Shown here: piece after piece, positions 1 through 10,800 of the stretch
How the letters are laid out: each line of letters opens with the position of its first letter
Numbering within the stretch: the first letter of the stretch is position 1
From: Flavobacterium sharifuzzamanii
GTDB taxonomy: Bacteria; Bacteroidota; Bacteroidia; Flavobacteriales; Flavobacteriaceae
NCBI RefSeq assembly: GCF_003254585.1
Contig: NZ_QJGZ01000038.1
Coordinates: 1-64,000 of the forward strand
Reading direction: 5' to 3'
Length of the DNA: 64,000 nucleotides
Translations under genes and position numbers: made by a program
Notes under the pieces: generated by a model
What the model was told of the DNA's origin: nothing
The model's database searches: none
The model's input: the letters and a program-made list of their open reading frames with translations, nothing else

Positions 1-162
1 CTTGGAGAAATTAATGCTAAGCTTTTGCAGAAGATTGAGGAATTGACACTTTATATGATTGAAATGAAAAAAGAAAATGCTGAAATGAAAAAAGAAAATG
101 TTTCGATTAAAGTAAATCAATTAAAATTGGAAGAAGAAATTAGAAATTTAAAAGATAGATAG
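1..162 (+). CDS. Fibre-like secreted protein, C-terminal end only (partial)
   Basis: Only the last 53 codons lie in the window; reading frame 1 is open from the first base to the TAG at 160-162. The peptide starts LGEINAKLLQKIEELTLYMI and continues as a charged coiled coil with two MKKEN units. It closely matches the ends of the four genes downstream, so this is at least the fifth member of the same paralogous array. The next ATG follows five bases after the stop, which suggests one transcription unit. The N-terminal part and its fold cannot be judged from here. Confidence 0.75.
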   Translation, partial: LGEINAKLLQKIEELTLYMIEMKKENAEMKKENVSIKVNQLKLEEEIRNLKDR

Positions 163-167
163 GAACT

Positions 168-1175
168 ATGAAGAAGATTTTGTTATTGTCAGTATTTGTC
201 ACGCAAATAAATTTTGCTCAAAATACTTTTCCATTACCATATGGAGATGTTGGAATTGGAACCATAAATCCAGCAGGTATTCTAGACTTGCAAAAACTAA
301 ACGCAAATTTAGTTTTTGACTTGAACACTAATAATTTATGTAAAATAATTAGTAAAGGCTGGAATGCTAATATCGATATGCATACATTTCAAATCAATGG
401 AATCGAGAATTTGAATCAGCTTCATTTAAATACAAATGGCAATGTAGGCATTGGAACATTCAGTCCAAACTCAAAGCTGGATGTTTCAGGTCAGATTGCT
501 AGTTATAATGCTGCTTTTGGTCAGTCAGATAAACAAACTAGTACTAAAAATTATGCAAATTTTAGCGCAAATAATCACGGAAGTGTTTTAGTGTCTTCTA
601 ATCTATATTTTTCTGATAATGATAATTTAAAAATCGCAAATACACATGGTACCATGTCAGGAGGGGCAATATTGCTTCCTGGGAATTCACAACCAAATCA
701 AGGAAAAATATTATTCTATACTACTAATCCTGCATCGGTTGTGAAAGACCAATTGTTTTCTGGGTTTATTGCAATGGAGATTACAGGGAGCGGGAATGTT
801 GGTATTGGACAAACAAATCCAAATAATAAGTTAGATGTAAACGGCACAATACATTCCAAAGAAGTAAAAGTTGATATGACAGGCTGGACTTGGCCTGATT
901 TTGTGTTTAAAAAAGAATATGATTTGCCAACATTAGAACAAGTTGAAAAGCATATTGTAGAAAAAGGCCATTTAGAGAATATTCCAAGCGAAGAAGAGGT
1001 TTTGAAAAATGGAATTAACCTTGGGGAAATGAATGCTAAGCTTTTGCAAAAAATTGAGGAATTGACACTTTATATGATTGAAATGAAAAAAGAGAATCAA
1101 GTCTTGAAGAATGCAGTTGAAAAACAAAATAAAGAAATAGAGCTTTTGAAGATAAAAAACAGTAATCAAAAATGA
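168..1175 (+). CDS. Secreted fibre-like protein with GxVGIGT repeats and C-terminal coiled coil
   Basis: 335 aa. A signal peptide of about 18 residues ends in NFAQ. Three repeats of the type GNVGIGTxxPxxxLDVxG lie near residues 26, 91 and 209; such motifs are common in Bacteroidota proteins annotated as tail-fibre-like. Residues about 225-285 form a conserved module (EVKVDM, FVFKKEYDLPTLEQVEKHI, GHLENIPSEEEV), followed by a coiled coil to the end. No enzyme motif is visible. An exported trimeric fibre or adhesin is plausible but inferred. The stop overlaps the next start as ATGA, so the two genes are probably translationally coupled. The last ~290 bp are nearly identical in DNA to the next gene. 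Confidence 0.75.
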   Translation: MKKILLLSVFVTQINFAQNTFPLPYGDVGIGTINPAGILDLQKLNANLVFDLNTNNLCKIISKGWNANIDMHTFQINGIENLNQLHLNTNGNVGIGTFSPNSKLDVSGQIASYNAAFGQSDKQTSTKNYANFSANNHGSVLVSSNLYFSDNDNLKIANTHGTMSGGAILLPGNSQPNQGKILFYTTNPASVVKDQLFSGFIAMEITGSGNVGIGQTNPNNKLDVNGTIHSKEVKVDMTGWTWPDFVFKKEYDLPTLEQVEKHIVEKGHLENIPSEEEVLKNGINLGEMNAKLLQKIEELTLYMIEMKKENQVLKNAVEKQNKEIELLKIKNSNQK

Positions 1176-2161
1176 AACTAAAATTAGCTTTATCAATAAT
1201 CCTTATTAGTACTCTACCTTCTTATTCTCAACAAATAGGAAACGGATATGCTACTTACTTACAGGATTTTACTACTCCTTTATTCTCGGGAGTATATGGA
1301 GGACCTAATGCTATAGGAAAAGCGCCAGACAATAGTCATGATTGGCAACATCTGTTTGTTATTAGACATGCAAATTCTGAAAATAATTACCAACTGCAAT
1401 TATCTTCTGCCTATAGCGAAAATGATAAATTGTTTTTTAGGAAAATCGATAATTCAGTAAATCCAGCATGGTATGAATTAGCAACAAGAGGAGTAAACAC
1501 CTTCAGAGGAAACCAAACAGTTTTAGGAAGTTTAAATCTATGGGAAACAAACGAGAGCAGACCATATGGTCAAAATGTCGAAAGTAAATCAGTTTTAAAA
1601 CTTTCAAGAAACGGAACTAATGGTTATAGTTGGAACGAACATGCAGAATTCAGAATTGGTCATGGAGGAACAGGTACTACTGGAAGTAAACTAGAATTAT
1701 TTATTAATGGTAATGAAAACACAACTTCAATACCAGATCAGCAAGTAATGACATGGAATTATAATGGAAATGTTGGTATTGGACAAACAAATCCAAATAA
1801 TAAGTTAGATGTAAACGGCACAATCCATTCCAAAGAAGTAAAAGTAGATATGACAGGCTGGTCAGATTTTGTATTTAAAAAAGAATATGATTTGCCAACA
1901 TTAGAACAAGTTGAAAAGCATATTGTAGAAAAAGGCCATTTAGAGAATATTCCAAGCGAAGAAGAGGTTTTGAAAAATGGAATTAATTTGGGAGAAATGA
2001 ATGCTAAACTTTTGCAGAAGATTGAGGAATTGACCCTTTATATTATTGAACAAAGTAAGGAGTTGAACAATCAGAAAATAGAAATAATTAGGTTAAATAA
2101 ATATAATACAGAATTAGAACTAATTAAGTCTAGGATTCTGCAATTAGAGAAAAAAAGATAA
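1172..2161 (+). CDS. Secreted fibre-like protein with knob-like N-terminal domain
   Basis: 329 aa with a signal peptide of about 20 residues ending in SYSQ. Residues about 50-110 (WQHLFVIRHANSENNYQLQL ... DKLFFRKI ... WYELATRG) resemble the pyocin-knob type domain of phage or tailocin fibres. One GNVGIGQTNPNNKLDVNG repeat lies near residue 201, then comes the shared EVKVDM/GHLENIPSEEEV module and a coiled coil to the C terminus. The head is shared with the gene at 3194 rather than with its direct neighbours, whereas the tail is nearly identical to the gene at 168, so heads and tails look mosaic. It overlaps the previous gene by 4 bp. Function as a surface fibre is inferred. Confidence 0.75.
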   Translation: MKLKLALSIILISTLPSYSQQIGNGYATYLQDFTTPLFSGVYGGPNAIGKAPDNSHDWQHLFVIRHANSENNYQLQLSSAYSENDKLFFRKIDNSVNPAWYELATRGVNTFRGNQTVLGSLNLWETNESRPYGQNVESKSVLKLSRNGTNGYSWNEHAEFRIGHGGTGTTGSKLELFINGNENTTSIPDQQVMTWNYNGNVGIGQTNPNNKLDVNGTIHSKEVKVDMTGWSDFVFKKEYDLPTLEQVEKHIVEKGHLENIPSEEEVLKNGINLGEMNAKLLQKIEELTLYIIEQSKELNNQKIEIIRLNKYNTELELIKSRILQLEKKR

Positions 2162-2165
2162 TCAT

Positions 2166-3197
2166 ATGACAAAAACTACATTTTTTTTAGCTTTTTTATC
2201 ATCATTCGTAATTACCAAGGCTTCTGGTCAAATTTCAACATCTTTAAGTGTAGTAGACACTCGTGACAATAATGATTTGCCAAATTTTTCCAAACGTGAT
2301 GTTAGAGCGGATTTTAAGTTAAGGTCTGTTATAGGGGTTCCTGGGAGCGGAACATATTCAACAAGTTTAACTTTTTCACCATGGGAAAATGTTGAGAATA
2401 GTGGAGAAAAAAATCATCAGTTAAATTTTAATAATGGGGGTGTTTTTTATAGAAATGCTTATCCAATGGATGCGCAATGGGGTGGATGGAAACAGTTGCT
2501 AATAACTGATGAAAATGGAAATTTAGGTATTGGAACAAACTTTCCAATGAGTAAATTATCTGTTTACGGCTCTGTAACCATGGGAGGTGGAGTTGGTAAT
2601 AATACTTTACCAAGACCACTAATTAATGCAGGAACTCTACCATATGGTGAAATTAGAGGATATAGCGGTGCAGGAGATTTGTATGATGATGGTTTTTTAA
2701 GATTATCTGCTGGAGCTGGGACAGCTTCTAATGTTAAATCATTTATCGATTTATCTGGTTACTCAAATGTACCTGATATGAATGGTAATATAGTTTTTGG
2801 GACTTATGGTGCCGAGCGTATGCGTATTGACCGTAATGGTTATGTATCAATAGGCACAAGTGCTCCAGATGCATTATTAACCGTAAAGGGTACTATTCAC
2901 TCTAGTGAAGTAAAAGTAGATTTAAATTTTCCTGCACCAGATTATGTTTTTGCTAATGACTATAAATTAAAAACACTCGATGAAGTTGAAGATTATATAA
3001 AAGGAAATAGTCATTTACCAGAAATTCCTTCGGCAAAAGAATTTGAGAAGAACGGAATAAATATTTCGGAAATGAATATGGCTTTACTAAAAAAAATTGA
3101 GGAATTGACTTTGTATATGATTGAAATGAAAAAGGAAAATGAAAAACAAAACCAAGAAATAAAAAATCTTAAACGCCAACTAAACACTAAAAAATGA
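2166..3197 (+). CDS. Secreted fibre-like protein, divergent array member
   Basis: 343 aa with a signal peptide of about 22 residues (ending ASGQ). The head differs from its neighbours but has the same layout: a domain ending in WGGWKQLLITDENGN, GNLGIGTNFPMSKLSVYG near residue 118, and a second motif YVSIGTSAPDALLTVKG near 225. The C-terminal module is recognisable but diverged (EVKVDLNFPAPDYVFANDYK, HLPEIPSAKEFEKNGINISE), and a coiled coil rich in K and E closes the protein. It starts 4 bp after the previous stop and overlaps the next gene by ATGA. It belongs to the same operon; a role as exported fibre or adhesin is inferred. Confidence 0.75.
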   Translation: MTKTTFFLAFLSSFVITKASGQISTSLSVVDTRDNNDLPNFSKRDVRADFKLRSVIGVPGSGTYSTSLTFSPWENVENSGEKNHQLNFNNGGVFYRNAYPMDAQWGGWKQLLITDENGNLGIGTNFPMSKLSVYGSVTMGGGVGNNTLPRPLINAGTLPYGEIRGYSGAGDLYDDGFLRLSAGAGTASNVKSFIDLSGYSNVPDMNGNIVFGTYGAERMRIDRNGYVSIGTSAPDALLTVKGTIHSSEVKVDLNFPAPDYVFANDYKLKTLDEVEDYIKGNSHLPEIPSAKEFEKNGINISEMNMALLKKIEELTLYMIEMKKENEKQNQEIKNLKRQLNTKK

Positions 3198-4396
3198 TAA
3201 TAAAAAAAATAACTGCAATTTTATTGCTTTTTGCCTCTATTTCGTATGCGCAACAAATTGGAAATGGTCGGGCTTTAGAAATTCCAGATTTTTCAGCCCC
3301 TCTAGCGTCAGGGGTTTATCAAGGATCATTGCCAAATGGTATGAATCCTGATCAATCGTTTGGGTGGCAACATTTGTTCGTAATTAGACACTCTAATGAT
3401 ACAAATAATTATCAGTTGCAACTTTCTTCATCGTACACAATGAATGACCGATTGTTCTTTAGGAAAATTGCTGGAAGTCTTGAACCAAATAATCTTACTT
3501 GGATAGAATTAGCAACAAGAGGAACAAATAATTTCGTAGGTAATCAGAATATAGATGGTAATCTTGGAATTGGCTCTATTTCACCTAATGCCCCTTTAGA
3601 CATCGTAACGAACCAGTCTGCACAAGGTATAATTATAAGAAAAAGAGCTTCTAATGATTTTGGTAATATTTCATTTTATGATAATTCTGGTTCAACTGGT
3701 TTGGCAGGAATTGGAGTAGGGCCAAATAGAATTAGAATAATGAGCGGAGGTTTGGGTGATGCATTCGAAAAATTTTCAATGACTTCAAGTGGCCTTGTTG
3801 GAATTAATTCAATAGCTCCATTAAATACATTTGAAGTTAAAGTACCAACAAGTACAGGTTCATCCAGCTCAGATGGTATTTCAATACACGATGGCGCTAT
3901 CTACAGGTTGGGGATTAATATTGGAGTAAATACACAATATGAATATTCTTATTTGCAAGCTGTCAAAGGCGGCATAGGTCAAAAAAACATTATTATAAAT
4001 CCCATTGGCGGAAATGTTGGAATAGGAATAACTAATCCGTCAAATAAGTTAGACGTCAAAGGCACAATCCACTCTCAAGAAGTAAAAGTGGACATGTTGG
4101 ACTGGTCAGATTTTGTGTTTAAAAAAGAATATAGCTTACCAACATTAGAAGAAGTTGAAAAACATATTATAGAAAAAGGCCATTTAGAAAATATTCCGAG
4201 TGAAGAAGAGGTTGTGAAAAATGGAATTAATTTAGGAGAAATGAATTCGAAACTGCTTCAGAAGATTGAAGAGTTAACCCTGTATGTAATCGAGCAGAAT
4301 AAGAAAACAGAACAATTGGAAAATTTTATTTCCAACCAGAATAGAGTTATATCAGAACAAAATAAACGTCTAGAAAAACTTGAAAATAAACAATGA
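3194..4396 (+). CDS. Secreted fibre-like protein with knob-like N-terminal domain
   Basis: 400 aa, the longest complete array member. The signal peptide of about 20 residues ends in SYAQ. The head (QQIGNGRALEIPDF, WQHLFVIRHSNDTNNYQLQL, WIELATRG) is paralogous to that of the gene at 1172. Three G-I-G/N motifs occur near residues 124, 202 and 273, then the common EVKVDM ... GHLENIPSEEEV module and a longer coiled coil with Q- and N-rich heptads. It overlaps both neighbours by ATGA (3194-3197 and 4393-4396), which strongly suggests a single mRNA with coupled translation leading into the T9SS-tagged and Rhs genes. No catalytic motif was seen. Confidence 0.75.
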   Translation: MIIKKITAILLLFASISYAQQIGNGRALEIPDFSAPLASGVYQGSLPNGMNPDQSFGWQHLFVIRHSNDTNNYQLQLSSSYTMNDRLFFRKIAGSLEPNNLTWIELATRGTNNFVGNQNIDGNLGIGSISPNAPLDIVTNQSAQGIIIRKRASNDFGNISFYDNSGSTGLAGIGVGPNRIRIMSGGLGDAFEKFSMTSSGLVGINSIAPLNTFEVKVPTSTGSSSSDGISIHDGAIYRLGINIGVNTQYEYSYLQAVKGGIGQKNIIINPIGGNVGIGITNPSNKLDVKGTIHSQEVKVDMLDWSDFVFKKEYSLPTLEEVEKHIIEKGHLENIPSEEEVVKNGINLGEMNSKLLQKIEELTLYVIEQNKKTEQLENFISNQNRVISEQNKRLEKLENKQ

Positions 4397-4848
4397 AAAA
4401 ATTAATTACACTTTTGTTATTGGGGTTTTGTGCTTTTACAAATGCCCAGCAGAAAATCACTTTCAGCTATGATTCGGCAGGAAATCAGATTTTGAGAAGT
4501 TTATGCCTTTCAGGATGCAGTCCAACTGGAAAATCAACAGAGGAGGTAAAAGAAATGGAAGCGGTTACTAATGATGATCTGCTTAAGTTTGCGAAGGAAG
4601 ATGTTATTTCCTATTATCCTAATCCTGTAAAGGAGCAGCTTTATTTAAAATGGGAGCTGATAAATGACAATAAGGTTTCTTCCATTACAGTCTATGCATT
4701 ATCTGGTCAGGTTCTGCAGAATTTTTCAAGAACAGAAAGCACAGATAACCAAGTCATTTCTTTTGGCGATTATCCGAGAGGGGTTTATTTAGTGGTTCTT
4801 AATTACAAAGACGGAGACCAGAAAACAATCAAAATTATTAAGCAGTAA
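4393..4848 (+). CDS. Small secreted protein with T9SS type A sorting domain
   Basis: 151 aa. A signal peptide of about 19 residues ends in TNAQ. Residues about 20-34 (QKITFSYDSAGNQILR) look like one YD/RHS repeat, followed by a short Cys-containing stretch (LCLSGCSPTG). Residues about 73-151 form a type A C-terminal sorting domain: YYPNPVKEQLYL, then SGQVLQNF, YPRGVYLVVL and a KTIKIIKQ end. Proteins with this domain are exported across the outer membrane by the type IX system and anchored or released. The gene sits between the fibre array and the Rhs gene, overlapping the former by 4 bp and 5 bp from the latter. The mature part is too small for an enzyme, so a role with the Rhs protein is a guess. 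Confidence 0.8.
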   Translation: MKKLITLLLLGFCAFTNAQQKITFSYDSAGNQILRSLCLSGCSPTGKSTEEVKEMEAVTNDDLLKFAKEDVISYYPNPVKEQLYLKWELINDNKVSSITVYALSGQVLQNFSRTESTDNQVISFGDYPRGVYLVVLNYKDGDQKTIKIIKQ

Positions 4849-4853
4849 AAAAC

Positions 4854-7800
4854 ATGAGGCAATTTTACGTTTTACTTATTTTTATAAGTTTCAATTTTTT
4901 TATGTCTGCTCAGTCAGCAGAAGTTGGTAGCACTCCAGGTGAATTATCAGTTTCGTTATCTGGAGCAGCAAATTATATAGTTCCAATCGCGGTTCCACCC
5001 GGCATAAATGGAATTGTACCACAGATAAATATTGTATATAACAGCCAAGCGGGAAGCGGAACAGCAGGATACGGCTGGAATATAGGAGGAATATCGACAA
5101 TTAGCAGAATTGCTTCAACTAAGTTTCACGATGATGTAATAGATCCAGTGGATTTTGATAGTCTTGACAGATTTGCTTTTGATGGCAAGCGTCTAATTGT
5201 AAAAAATGGGACAGGGGGTGTTTATGGAGCAAATGAAACAATTTACGAGACGGAAAGTTTTTCAAATGTTAAAATAACTTCTTACGGAGTGCATCCAAGC
5301 GGTAGCAATTATGGACCAGCTTATTTTGTAGTTAGATATCCAGATGGTTCAAAAGCATACTACGGAAACTCTACCGATTCGTGTTCAATTACAGATTGGG
5401 CAATAACTTACTGGGAGAATGCACAAGGGGTGAGAATTAGCTACAGCTACTCCATAACCAATAATATATTAAATGTTACCTCTATAAAATATGGCACTTT
5501 ATCAAATGTAGCGCCGATTAATGAGATTAAATTCAATTATGACTCTACATCTGGAGATGAACAAGGGTATGTAGGTGGACAAAGTTTGGTTAAAACGAAA
5601 AAATTAGCGAGCATAAGTACGGTTGGTAATGGTGTAGGGTTTAGAAATTACTTTTTCGATTACATTGCCACTTCGGAAGGCTATGATTTGCTATATAAAA
5701 TTACGGAGAAAAGCGGAGATCTATCGAAAAGCTATAATCCAACGGTGTTTGAATATGATCCAAGTTCTGAGGTTATCCTGCCTAAACCAAGCACTTCAAC
5801 TATACCTTTAGGCAATGTTAGCGCGCAAAATTCAGCTATAGTATCGGGAGATTTTGATGGCGATGCAAGAATGGATTTTGTGCTATATCCGACGACTGGT
5901 GCAAATGCAAAGAAGGAGTTTAGGCTATTTTCTAATATTGGAGGGAATTCTTCACTGGCCCCTTTGAAACAGTCTTTAGGTTATTTTGAATCAATTTTCC
6001 CTTCAACTGGTCTAACAAGTAATGGCAAAATGTTTCATTATCAAGGAATCACTGTCGCTCAGTTTGATACAGATCTTGATGCAGTAAATTTTACGACATA
6101 TTATAATTCTAGTTATGGGCTTGCGCCTGAACAAGTAAAAAAGGCAGTATTTCCAAATAGAGATATCCAATCTTGTGATAACTATTACAGTCAAGGGCAA
6201 AAAAAGTTTTTTTTCAACGGTGATTTTAATGGAGACGGCTTAACAGATGTTGTAGCTCTTGATATGGATATGGATGAGTATTATTGTCAAGAAGATCCAT
6301 ATACCGGTGAGGTAAGATATATATGGTCAAAAAACAGTACAGGCGGAATATATTTTGTTGATCTTGACAGACGAAAGACCACGAACTTTGTGAATTATGC
6401 GGGAGCATTACAAGATTATTATCTTACAGGCAGCAGCAGGATAGAAACTTTTGATGTTAATGGTGATGGAAAAACAGATATTCTTCATTTTCAAAATGGA
6501 AAAGTCTCTGTTTACAGCTTAAATAATAATAATCAACTTGAATTGCTGTGGCAGAAGACGGATACTGATATTAAAATCAACCAATCCATTTTGCCAGGAG
6601 ATTATAATGGCGACGGAAAAATGGATTTCATCATAACCAAAAGTTTTGGCCTTTATTCGTCTGATTATATTAAATATATCTCTATGGGGAATGATTTTGA
6701 AAAAATTCCACAGACTTATGCGTTTAATAATATGGGCAATACTGAAGACAGTCAAGCTATCTACACTTGCACGCTTATCCCTTTAGATACAAACGCCGAT
6801 GGAAAAACTGATATTGTACAATTAAGATCAGTTTATGCCAAGACACAAGGTGCTGGAGCAGCAATTATAAATGTTTTTAAGAATATTAATTCAACATTTG
6901 CAGCTTCTGCTGTTCCTACTTTTCAGACTCCATACTCAAATACAGTGAAAAGCTATCCAATTCCGGTATTTTTGTCTCCTCAAACAAACAATCAGTATAC
7001 ATCGGTGGGACTGATAAGTGATAGTCAGATATATGCTTTTGATTCACAAGATAATTTTAGCAGAAAAGGACTTATAAAAAGCATTACGGACGGAAATCAG
7101 GTAAAAAGAACAATAACGTATAGTCCGCTGCAACAAGATCAATACGAACCATTTTATACACCGCATATATTTATTGAGAATTTTCCAAATATCGATATTG
7201 TTGCCGCTCCAAATTTTAAAGTGGTCACAAAATTGGAAGAGCAAAGCGTTGGACAGTATAAAAAACAGATTTTCACTTATGCAGGTGCGGTATCAAATGC
7301 AGAGGGATTAGGTTTTCTGGGCTTTAGATCAACAATGAGGTCAAACTGGTATGAAGATGAATCCAAGATGATTTCTAATATTTCTAAGTTTGATATTTTG
7401 CAGCGTGGAGCGAACATTGAAAATTATCAAGTGCTCGGTTTCCACTATCCATTATTTCCAGCAACAAATCAAATTCCAAGAATAATCACTAAAGAACAGA
7501 ATTATGTTGTAAATGACTCGGATAATTTAGTAGCTACGCAGAGAATTATTTTAAAACCTAAAACTATTATCCAATCGGGAAGTACATTTTCAGCAAAAAT
7601 AGTTGCAGAGGAAAACAATTCGACAAATGTACCCAATAATTACATTACAAAATCGACTCTGACCTTCGAAAGCGATTTATTACCCAATAAGGTTTTTAAA
7701 ATACAAAACACAGTTGTCAATCAGTTTAATAATTTAGAGGGGACAAGCACCGAAACAATCAATGCTTATGATGACTATAATAATGTAACAGGCTCTAAAA

Positions 7801-10800
7801 TTTTATATAAAGAAGGGAGTTCTGTTGTAAAGACCGCTAAATTTGATGTGGTTTATCAGGCTCCAATACAAGCTCCATATATTGTAGGGCGACCAAGTTC
7901 TAAAACGCAAAGCGTGTCTGTAAACGGGGATAGTATGAGTAGTAAAGAAATTTATTCTTATAATGGTAATCAGCTATTAGAAACAATTGAAAAATCTGGA
8001 CAGGGAACATCGACTATAAAGGAAAAGAATGATTATGACAGTTTTGGTAATATTGTAAGAAAAACAATAAGTCCGCCAAGTTTGCCTGCTAGGGTTACAA
8101 ATTATGAGTATGATTCTTCAGGGAGGTTTTTAATAAAGAGCACTGATATTGAAGGATTAACTAAGACATTTGTGTATAATTCCAGTTCAGGCGTGTTGGA
8201 TAATGAGACAAATCAGAATGGATTAAAAACTTCTTATTTGTATGATAGTTGGTTTAAGAAAGAACACACAACAGATTATTTAGGCAAGAGTAATCACTAT
8301 GTATACAGCCGAAGTGCTGAGAAAACAATAGTAACAAATACTGGTGATGATAACAGCAGTATTGAGGAGACTTTTGATGATTTGGGCAGGAAAGTCAAAG
8401 TGAGAATTAAAGACGTCACAGGTAATTTTTCATCAGTAGATTATTCCTATGATATAGAAGGTCGAAATTACAAGGTAAGTGAACCTTATTTTACAGGGAG
8501 TCCTTCCCAGTTTAGCGAGACCAAATACGATGTGTATGGCAGAGTAGAAAATACGATTTCGTTTACTGGAAAAAAAGTGGATTATACTTATTCTGGGTTA
8601 ACAACTACTGTTAGTGAAAATTCCAAAACTAAAATATCTGTTAAAAATGCTGCAGGTAATGTCATATCTATGACAGACAGCCCTGGAGGAACTGTTACTT
8701 ATACGTATTTTGCTAATGGAAATTTAAAAGAATCAGACTATGGAGGGGTAAAGACAACGATAACGCAAGATGGCTGGGGAAGAAAAATCAAGCTTGTAGA
8801 TTCTTCTGCAGGAATATACAGTTATGAATATAATGATTTTGGTGAAATAACAAAAGAAACGACGCCAAATGGTGTTACTACATATACACTTGATGATTAT
8901 GGAAAAGTAAAAGAAAAGACTATATCAGGAAACCTTACAAATAGTAAGACGACGTATCTTTACGATTCAAGCTCGAAACTACTCCTAAAAAGCGAGTTTC
9001 AAGATTTCGCAAATGGTGGAAGTATTACAAATGAGTATTTTTATGATTCTTACAAAAGGATTAATAGAACAGTTGAAGCTACACAATATGCATTATTTAC
9101 AAAAGACTTTGAATACGACGCTTTTGGAAGAGCCAGTAGTACCACGTTTACTGCACAGGCAGCTGGAAAAGGAAGCACAAGAAAAGTAAAAAACACTTAT
9201 AGTAATGGAGCCCACTGGCAGATTTTGGATGATGCAACTTCGGCTGTCTTATGGCAAACCAATACTTTGGATGCAAGAGGAAAACTTTTAACAGCAGTAT
9301 GCGGACCGGTTTCGATAGTAAATTCATATGATATTTATGGATTTGCTAAGGAGTTTAATTATAATCTAGCGGCTAATACTGCTATAAATATTCTAAAATT
9401 AGGTGCTGATTTTGATCCTGTAAAAGCGAATTTGAAGAGTAGATCAAATAGTCTGTTTAACCGAAGTGAAACTTTCAAATATGATGCATTAGACCGTTTG
9501 ACAGAATTTACAAATTTGCAGGGTAATCAAGAAACCCAGTCGTATGATGACAGAGGAAGGATACTTCAGAATAGTGTCGGATTATATAATTATACTAATA
9601 CTAATAAACCCTATCAAAATACATCTGTAGATGTTACTGCGGATGCTTTGGCATATTACTCTGGAAGGCAGACTCTAGATGTTACCTACAATGTTTTTAA
9701 AAGCCCTGTAGAAATTGTGGAAGCGGGTATTGACAGAATCAGCTTTAATTATAATGATAGCAATTCAAGAAGCGCCATGTTTTATGGAGGTCTCCAAGAG
9801 AATAAATTCTCAAGGAATTATGCGAAATACTATTCTGCAGATGGTTCTATGGAAATTAAGCATAATCTAACAAATGGAGCTGTAGATATTATAACATATA
9901 TTGGTGGTGACGGATATACTGCGCCAATTATATTAAAGAGCAATGGAATATCTCAGAATTATTTATATTTATTGCGAGATTATCTGGGGTCGATTGTTGC
10001 TATTACAGATCAATCTGGTGCTGTTGTAGAGAAAAGGCTTTTTGATGCTTGGGGAAATATCGTATCTGTACAGGATGGGGTAGGGAACTCTTTAGCAGGA
10101 CTGACTATCTTGGATAGAGGCTATACAGGGCATGAGCATTTGCAGAGTGTAGGTATTGTACACATGAATGGGCGTTTATATGATCCAAAATTGCACCGTT
10201 TTATGCAACCTGACAATTATGTTCAGGATCCTTTCAATACCCAGAATTTTAACCGTTATGGCTATTGCTGGAATAATCCATTAGTTTATACTGACCAAAG
10301 TGGAGAGTTTGTGTGGTTTGTTCCGTTAATATATGCAGCAATAAATGTTGGTGTAGATTTAGTTAAAAATAATGGAAAGATGAATATTGGTCAAATTTCA
10401 ATGTCAGCAGGTATGGGTGCAATAAGTGGTCTTACTAGTGGTGCAACAACTGTAGGTGGAGCTTTTTTAGGTGCAGGAATTGGACAGCTTAATAAATTTA
10501 TGCCTAGTATGACTTTATATGAATCAAGTGGATTTAATTTAGGTATTTCTCCTATGATAGGTTTTGGAACTAGTGGTTTCAATGTAGGAGCGAGTTTAAA
10601 TGCCGACGCGAAAATCGGCGATGTAGCATTAGGTGCAAGCTTTGGTTTTGGGTATAATTCTGGGACTAGTAGTTTAGGAGAATCATCTGGTGGTAGTGGC
10701 TTTTATAATTATGGTGGTTATTTAGCATACAATGATGGTCATGCAAATTACGGATTAGGATATTCATTCAATACATTTGGGGGTAAAACGGGACAAGGTG

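Noticed and set aside
1..4848. Fibre array as part of a prophage or tailocin
   Set aside because: No tail, baseplate, lysis or capsid genes are nearby, and the proteins have signal peptides.
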